A model generated the notes under the pieces. It was not told the DNA's origin. It did not search any database and worked only from the letters and a program-made list of their open reading frames with translations. From the NCBI GenBank assembly GCA_905480435.1, contig CAJQQK010000039.1:1-64000 (forward strand): a stretch of 64,000 nucleotides of DNA, in the 5' to 3' direction. Origin of the DNA: an uncultured Hyphomicrobiaceae bacterium (GTDB taxonomy: Bacteria; Pseudomonadota; Alphaproteobacteria; Rhizobiales; Hyphomicrobiaceae). How positions within the stretch are numbered: position 1 is the stretch's first letter; each line of letters opens with the position of its first letter. Of this stretch, positions 57,994 to 64,000 are shown piece after piece. A program made the position numbers and the translations under genes.

Positions 57994-58935
57994 ATGGCCA
58001 GTATGGACAGCTTCGGCCTCGATGTCGGCATATACGGCGCCAATGCCACCCCAGAAACAGTGCTCAGCCTCACGACCTTGGCCGAGGACACAGGCTTCGG
58101 ATCGGTTTGGCTGGCCGACCACGTCGCGTTTCCCGTCTCGTTCAAGTCTGAGTATCCTTACGCAGCCAAAGGCCAGTTCCCAACCAAACTCGATGATCCA
58201 CTGCTTGAGCCGGTTGCCACGATGGGCGTTCTCGTCGGTGCCACCAAGCGCGTGCGCATCGGCGTCGCCGTCTTGATCATGCCCTACCGCAACCCACTGT
58301 TACTTGCCCGCATGATCGCCACGCTTGATCAGTTTTCCGGTGGTCGCATTGATCTTGGCGCGGGCGTTGGCTGGCTCGAAGAGGAGTTCGAAGCCCTCGG
58401 CAGCAGCGATTTCGCCCGGCGTGGCAAAGTTACAGACGAAGCAATTGAAATTTTCAAAGCCGTCTGCGCTGGCGGCGAAGTCGGTTACCAGGGCGAAACG
58501 TACGAGTTCGCCCCGATCTACGCCAATCCCGGATCTATCCAACGCCCACACCCACCCGTATTGATCGGCGGCCTCACTAATCCAGCCCTACGCCGGGTCG
58601 CTCGCCACGGCACCGGCTGGCTCGCGGTCATGGCTGATCCAGTCAAACTTACAGAACGCCTCGCCAAGCTACGCGAGCTCATGACGGCTGCCGGCCGGTC
58701 CTTCGACGCGTTGTCTCTGCACTACAAAATGTTCCTCGCCATTGATAACCCGAAGCACAACACCGATGGCGTCCGCGAACCCGGCACCGGCTCCAAGGCC
58801 GAAATCATCGATGATCTGAAACGACTTAGAGAACTCGGTTTCACAAACATCATCGTTCGCTATCGTGGCAGCGACGCGCAGCAGCTCACACGTCAGATCA
58901 ATGAGTTCGTCAGCGACATCGTCCCAAAGGTCTGA
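57994..58935 (+). CDS. LLM-class flavin/F420-dependent oxidoreductase
   Basis: LTTLAEDTGFGSVWLADHVAFPVSFKSEYPY, MPYRNPLLLARMIATLDQFSGGRIDLGAGVGWLEEEFEAL. Confidence 0.92.
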   Translation: MASMDSFGLDVGIYGANATPETVLSLTTLAEDTGFGSVWLADHVAFPVSFKSEYPYAAKGQFPTKLDDPLLEPVATMGVLVGATKRVRIGVAVLIMPYRNPLLLARMIATLDQFSGGRIDLGAGVGWLEEEFEALGSSDFARRGKVTDEAIEIFKAVCAGGEVGYQGETYEFAPIYANPGSIQRPHPPVLIGGLTNPALRRVARHGTGWLAVMADPVKLTERLAKLRELMTAAGRSFDALSLHYKMFLAIDNPKHNTDGVREPGTGSKAEIIDDLKRLRELGFTNIIVRYRGSDAQQLTRQINEFVSDIVPKV

Positions 58936-58958
58936 TGAATCGAGCGCAACGCCCCGTT

Positions 58959-60473
58959 TCAGTTCTTCGCCTTCGGCAATCGCGCCAATAAGCACAGTGG
59001 GATCGCCAGAAAGGCAATCAGCGAATACATCAAGAACGCATTGACGTTGCCAAGCAGTACAGCCTGTCGCGTAATCTCATTGGAAAACTTCGCCATGCCT
59101 TCAAGCGACTCGATCGACCATGCGCCCGACGTCCCTGGCATCCCCCACATTTTGTTATAGGGCGATGCATACTCAACCATCCGCGCATAATTGTTGCCAG
59201 TTGCGCGCACGATCTCGGCAACTGCGATCGAGATGAAAAGGCTTGAGCCGAAATTGCGCACCAAATGATACATCGCCATGGCTTCAGCCCGCATCTCGGG
59301 CTTCAACGTATAAAACGTTACCAGTGTCATTGGCACCCACGTCACGCCGATCCCCGAGCCCTGCACCACCGACCAAAACGCCAGACGCGATTCACCAACA
59401 TTGAGGTCGAACTGCATCATCTCGTAGCCGCCATAGCCCTGCAGGAAGAAGCCACCCATCATCATGATGCGCGGATCTACGCGTGCAGTGAGCATTGCAA
59501 CGAAAAAACCAATCAGCGTGCCGAAACCGCGCCAACCGATAAACAGCCCGATCGCGGTATCCGGATAACCTGCATGGTTCTGCAGCAGCGGTGGCAACAA
59601 CACCACCGGCGCAAAATTGAGCATGCCAAAAATGAACACCAGCGCCATGCCAAGTGAATAGTTGCGGTCCTTGAAGAGCGACAACCGTACAAATGGTTCT
59701 TTCGCCGTCAGGCTATGAACGATGAACATGTAAAACGCGACAATCGCCAAAAACGCAGCAGCAATGATCTCACTAGATTCAAACCAGTCCAAGCGCTGAC
59801 CGCGTGAAAACATCAGCTGCACACACACAATCGCAACTGTGAGCGTCAGGAAGCCTCCCCAGTCCAACTTCGTTGTATGTCGCTTGGCGCGCGTCGGGAT
59901 CGCAAAACGGCATAGGATCACCGTCACAACAGAAACCGGCACAATCATCCAAAACGCCCAGCGCCAGCTGAATGCTTCCGAAACTTCACCGGCCAGATTG
60001 GGCCCAAGCGACGGCCCGATCATATTGGCCATACCAAAGATCGCCATGATGAAACCATGCTGAACGCGCGGATAGGCATCGAGCAGTACGGCCTGTCCCA
60101 ACGGGATAAGCGGCGCACCGGCACCGCCTTGGATGATCCGCCAAAAAATCAGCTCATTCAACGACGACGACGCGCCACAAAAGAAGGTTGAGATACCGAA
60201 GATCACCGCGCACCACACCATCACGTTACGCCGGCCAAAGCGCTCCGAGATCCACCCCGTCATGGGCGTGACAACGGCAGTTGCGACAATGTTGAAGGTC
60301 ATCGTCCAGGACACTTCATCCTGGGTGGCGCCAAGCGCGCCTTGTAGTTTAGGCAGCAACGCCGACGAAATCAGGATCGATGACGAATAGATCGTCGTCG
60401 CCGAAATCACCGCCAACAGCACCATAATGCGCCCGGCTGGCGAAAGATCATAGACGGCTTCGTCGTCACTCAT
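58959..60473 (-). CDS. MFS transporter, DHA2 (EmrB/QacA) type
   Basis: LLPKLQGALGATQDEVSWTMTFNIVATAVVTPMTGWISERFGRRNVM, FWRIIQGGAGAPLIPLGQAVLLDAYP; about 14 hydrophobic segments. Confidence 0.93.
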   Translation of the reverse strand: MSDDEAVYDLSPAGRIMVLLAVISATTIYSSSILISSALLPKLQGALGATQDEVSWTMTFNIVATAVVTPMTGWISERFGRRNVMVWCAVIFGISTFFCGASSSLNELIFWRIIQGGAGAPLIPLGQAVLLDAYPRVQHGFIMAIFGMANMIGPSLGPNLAGEVSEAFSWRWAFWMIVPVSVVTVILCRFAIPTRAKRHTTKLDWGGFLTLTVAIVCVQLMFSRGQRLDWFESSEIIAAAFLAIVAFYMFIVHSLTAKEPFVRLSLFKDRNYSLGMALVFIFGMLNFAPVVLLPPLLQNHAGYPDTAIGLFIGWRGFGTLIGFFVAMLTARVDPRIMMMGGFFLQGYGGYEMMQFDLNVGESRLAFWSVVQGSGIGVTWVPMTLVTFYTLKPEMRAEAMAMYHLVRNFGSSLFISIAVAEIVRATGNNYARMVEYASPYNKMWGMPGTSGAWSIESLEGMAKFSNEITRQAVLLGNVNAFLMYSLIAFLAIPLCLLARLPKAKN

Positions 60474-60708
60474 TCCGCGTTGGTCCAGCTCTAGCGATTC
60501 GAATTTGTGTCACTGAACGCATCACATGCGTCGACCGCAATGCGTCAGATAGCAGTCATCTAACAAACATATAGCGATTTGGCCGACCACACCTCGCATA
60601 ATCGGCACTGCGCGGTCTGCTAGGCCATTGGCCGTCTCCACGCCAACACGCAATCGTGCTATATTGTCCTCACCACCACACATGTCCATTGCCTCGGAAC
60701 CCGTCCTC

Positions 60709-61395
60709 ATGAAACACGCCCTGATCATCGGTGCCTCGCGCGGCCTCGGCCTTGCACTCGCTGGCGAACATCTTTCGCGCGGCTGGCAGGTAACCGCAAC
60801 GGTTAGGGCGCCCTCAGATGAGCTCCACGCAGTCCGCGATGGTTTTGGCGAAGCCCTCGAAATCATCGCACCTGTCGACATCACCGATCAGGAGCAGGTT
60901 GCAGGCCTCGCCGCCTATCTGCAATCGCAGTGGTTCAATCTCGTGTTCATCAACGCCGGCATCTTACTTGGCCGTGGCCAGCAGCTGACCGAAGTCCCAG
61001 AATCTGACCTAAACGCGATGTTCCTGACCAATGCTATCAGCCCCATCCGCGTCGCCGACCAACTGATTGGCAATGTCCACCCTGGCGGCATGGTCGTGTT
61101 TATGTCCTCGGTCCTCGGCAGCGTCGGTACCAACGACGACGGTCGCGCCGAACTTTACCGCGCCAGCAAGGCAGCCCTCAATTCTCTGATCCGCTCGTTC
61201 TGCGCGCGCCATCCACAGCTCGATGCAACCGTTCTCGCGATGCATCCGGGCGTTGTGCGCACGGCGATGGGCGGTCCGGATGCGCCTCTCGACATTGAAA
61301 CCAGCGTTGCAGGCGTCGCTGACACCATCGAACAACGCTGGGGCAGCGGCGGTCACGCCTTCGTCGATTACCGCAACCAAGTCATTCCCTGGTGA
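60709..61395 (+). CDS. SDR family oxidoreductase
   Basis: HALIIGASRGLGLALAGEHLSRGWQVTATVR, VFINAGILLGRGQQ, ELYRASKAALNSLIRSF. Confidence 0.9.
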   Translation: MKHALIIGASRGLGLALAGEHLSRGWQVTATVRAPSDELHAVRDGFGEALEIIAPVDITDQEQVAGLAAYLQSQWFNLVFINAGILLGRGQQLTEVPESDLNAMFLTNAISPIRVADQLIGNVHPGGMVVFMSSVLGSVGTNDDGRAELYRASKAALNSLIRSFCARHPQLDATVLAMHPGVVRTAMGGPDAPLDIETSVAGVADTIEQRWGSGGHAFVDYRNQVIPW

Positions 61396-61445
61396 ACTAA
61401 GCCCTTCCGACCCCATCTGATATTTGCCATCCACTAGGACCGCGC

Positions 61446-62810
61446 ATGCCAGCTTCGTACCAACCTGATCCAACCGGTGCTCTGTCTCGCCGCATCGCAG
61501 CCTTCTGCCGCAACACGACATGGCAGGACATTCCCGAAACCGTCCGCCACGAAGCCAAGCGCTCCATCCTCAATGGTTTTGCCACGGCGCTCGCAGGCGC
61601 ACACGAGCCAGCCATCGAAAAATCACTCGGCACGTTGCATCGCTTCTCGGCCAACCAGTCGTGCAGCCTCACGGGCCGTTCCGAACGCACCGATATGCTG
61701 TTTGCCGCCTACATCAACGCCATGGCAGCCAACATCGCCGACTACGACGACACGCATCCGGCAACTGTCATCCATCCAACTGCGCCCGTCGCGCCAGCTC
61801 TCTTTGCCTACGCCGAAACAATTCCAACCACCGGCCAGGACTTGCTTCGCGCCTTCATACTCGGCGCTGAAATCGAGTGCCGTCTGGGCAACGCTGTTTC
61901 GCCCTACCACTACGCGCGCGGCTGGCACATCACATCAACCTGCGGCGTGTTTGGTTCTGCCATCGCGATCGGTATGTTGCTTGATCTCACCGAAAATCAA
62001 TTCGTCCACGCCATCAGCAATGCAACCGCGCACGCAGCCGGCATGGTCGAAACGCTTGGCACCATGTCGAAAAGCATCAGCGTCGGCAACTCAGCCCGCA
62101 ACGGCATTGTATCCGCCCTGCTTGCCGCCGAAGATTTTTCAGGCCCGACAGCTCCCCTCGAAGGAGAGCGCGGTTTCTTATCCGTCTATGCCAATGAGCC
62201 CAAGCCCGGTGCCCTCACTAGCGACCTCGGTCAAGTCTGGGAAATCGCCAAGAACACCTACAAACCCTATCCCGTCGGCGTTGTCATCAATCCGATACTT
62301 GAAGCCTGCCTGCAACTGCATGCGCAAGGCAGCGTCGCCATCGAAGACGTCGCAAGCGTCGAACTGACAGGCCATCCTCTCCTGCAACAACGTGCCAATC
62401 GACCGTCCGTTACCACAGGCCGTGAAGCTCAGGTCAGCGCCCAACACGCCATCGCCATCGCACTCAGACGTGGCCGCGCCGGGCTCTCTGAGTTCTTCGA
62501 CGAAGCCGTCGCCGAAACCGCACGTGACAACATCCGCCCACCCATCACCTTCATCGACGATGCCAGTTACGACATCGAAAGCGCCCGCATTGTCATCCAC
62601 ACCCAATCCGGTACCAGCCATACAATCGACATCCGCGACACTCGGGGAGGCACCGTAAATCCGCTGTCCGATGCGGACCTCAACACCAAACTCAAAGACC
62701 TCGCCGCATACGGCCACTTCCCCCGCGACGTTGCCCCACTCGCCGACGCCCTCTGGTCACTCGATCAATCCCAAGACGCAGGCACAATCATGAATCTCGC
62801 CAGTCTTTAG
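61446..62810 (+). CDS. MmgE/PrpD family protein
   Basis: IPETVRHEAKRSILNGFATALAGAHEPA, AAYINAMAANIADYDDTHPATVIHPTAPVAPALFAYAE, GWHITSTCGVFGSAIAIGMLLDL. Confidence 0.93.
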   Translation: MPASYQPDPTGALSRRIAAFCRNTTWQDIPETVRHEAKRSILNGFATALAGAHEPAIEKSLGTLHRFSANQSCSLTGRSERTDMLFAAYINAMAANIADYDDTHPATVIHPTAPVAPALFAYAETIPTTGQDLLRAFILGAEIECRLGNAVSPYHYARGWHITSTCGVFGSAIAIGMLLDLTENQFVHAISNATAHAAGMVETLGTMSKSISVGNSARNGIVSALLAAEDFSGPTAPLEGERGFLSVYANEPKPGALTSDLGQVWEIAKNTYKPYPVGVVINPILEACLQLHAQGSVAIEDVASVELTGHPLLQQRANRPSVTTGREAQVSAQHAIAIALRRGRAGLSEFFDEAVAETARDNIRPPITFIDDASYDIESARIVIHTQSGTSHTIDIRDTRGGTVNPLSDADLNTKLKDLAAYGHFPRDVAPLADALWSLDQSQDAGTIMNLASL

Positions 62811-62850
62811 GGTCATTTTCTAAGACCAGCCCTTAACGAAAGCTCATCCC

Positions 62851-63858
62851 ATGGCAACCACCGATGCCTGGCTCGCCCTCGTCCAGGAACCAACTCTTGA
62901 GCCTGAGTTACCAATCTGTGATCCGCACCATCACCTCTGGGACCAGCGTCCGGATCGCGTTGAGCCGCGCTACATGATCGATGAGATCACAGCTGACCTG
63001 AACAGTGGCCACAACATCGTCTCGACGGTCTTCATCGAGCACCTCGCCATGTTCCGCAACCATGGCCCTGATGAAATGAAATACGTCGGCGAAGTCGAGT
63101 TTGCCAACGGCATCGCAGCCATGGCGGCATCCGGTCTTTACGGCAAAACCAAGGTCGCAGCCGGCATCGTTGGCTACGCTGATCTCACCATGGGCCAAGC
63201 CGTCCGCCCTGTCCTTGAAGCTGAAATGCGTGCCGCGCCGGATCGCTTCCGCGGCATCCGCTGCACCGGCGCCTGGGACCCCGATCCGCGCATCGCCCGT
63301 GCCCCGAAACGTGGTCTCTACTTGGATGCATACTATCAGGCCGGCGTCGCCGAGATGGCAGCTCTTGATTTAGTTCTCGACATCCCCTGCCGCTATCACC
63401 AGCTCCCAGAAGTCATCAGCCTCGCGCGCGCCTTCCCCAGGCTCTCGATCGTCCTCAACCACGTTGGCGGCATCACTGGCATCGGCACTTACGAAAACCG
63501 TCGCGACGAAGTCTTCGCCGACTGGCGCGCACATATGACGGAACTCGCAACCTGCGCCAACGTCACCGTTAAACTTGGCGGTCTCGCGATGGAATACTGC
63601 GGCTTTGGCTGGCACGAACACGAAACGCCACCAACCAGCGAGCAACTCGCCGATGCCACTCGGCGTTACTTCGAGACCGTCATCGAACTCTTTGGCACTG
63701 ATCGGTGTATGTTCGAATCTAACTTCCCCGTCGACAAAGTCAGTTGCAGCTATAACGTGCTGTGGAATTCCTTCAAACGGATCACCGTCAACTATTCAGC
63801 TGCCGACAAAGCCGCCCTCTACCACGACACCGCCACACGCATTTATCGCATCGACTGA
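62851..63858 (+). CDS. Amidohydrolase family protein (metal-dependent hydrolase, TIM barrel)
   Basis: ELPICDPHHHLWDQRPDR, FRGIRCTGAWDPD, LSIVLNHVGGITGIGTYE, NVTVKLGGLAM, CMFESNFPVDKVSCSY. Confidence 0.92.
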   Translation: MATTDAWLALVQEPTLEPELPICDPHHHLWDQRPDRVEPRYMIDEITADLNSGHNIVSTVFIEHLAMFRNHGPDEMKYVGEVEFANGIAAMAASGLYGKTKVAAGIVGYADLTMGQAVRPVLEAEMRAAPDRFRGIRCTGAWDPDPRIARAPKRGLYLDAYYQAGVAEMAALDLVLDIPCRYHQLPEVISLARAFPRLSIVLNHVGGITGIGTYENRRDEVFADWRAHMTELATCANVTVKLGGLAMEYCGFGWHEHETPPTSEQLADATRRYFETVIELFGTDRCMFESNFPVDKVSCSYNVLWNSFKRITVNYSAADKAALYHDTATRIYRID

Positions 63859-64000
63859 CGCTGCAAGTCGTCGAAGAACCAACCGATCGGAAGCCATTGG
63901 CCAGATCTGTCACCCCCGTTGCTGCATCTGCCGAACAGGCAATGCCCGCAATTCTCTGCATGATCGGTGCTGTCGCCTGCCTCACCGCCAGCGACGCCCT

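Noticed and set aside
1-64000. CRISPR arrays, rRNA or tRNA genes, prophage, insertion sequences, restriction-modification or toxin-antitoxin systems
   Set aside because: None recognised: no regularly spaced repeats, transposase or integrase motifs, or RNA-gene signatures were found by reading.
63859-64000. ORF 63788..63985(-) at the right edge
   Set aside because: It overlaps the end of the amidohydrolase, has no motif, and the region is truncated by the window.

Overview
64 kb window, probably alphaproteobacterial (inferred from gene content, not tested). It is a dense accessory catabolic region with about 57 supportable protein-coding loci. Contents: CaiB/BaiF CoA-transferases (2), enoyl-CoA hydratases (2), amidases (2), LLM-class flavin oxidoreductases (4), Fe(II)/2OG oxygenases (4 TauD/TfdA and 1 PhyH), FAD, GMC and OYE-type oxidoreductases, an AtuA/DUF4387 pair, an AcnA-type aconitase paralogue, a two-subunit aconitase X (AcnX) divergent from a tripartite tricarboxylate transporter (tctCBA), a BKACE enzyme, a haloalkane-dehalogenase operon, a maleate isomerase-like protein, MFS exporters, MmgE/PrpD and an amidohydrolase. 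I saw no rRNA, tRNA, CRISPR, transposase or phage genes. Main second-look items: (i) the AcnX/TTT/2OG-oxygenase/maleate-isomerase locus, with a terminator-like hairpin between tctC and tctB; (ii) a divergent trypsin-like protease / SARP-TPR regulator pair, each broken by an apparent single-base frameshift, with the protease also lacking its expected catalytic Ser; (iii) three more coding anomalies: frameshifted tctC, an ATA where the CaiB start codon is expected, and a TAA at codon 4 of a cupin gene; (iv) a possible betaine/carnitine-like catabolic block at 23.7-31.8 kb; (v) the near absence of local transcriptional regulators; (vi) an isolated composite palindromic repeat at 54.15-54.30 kb. 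All family calls come from reading motifs by eye; no database search was run.
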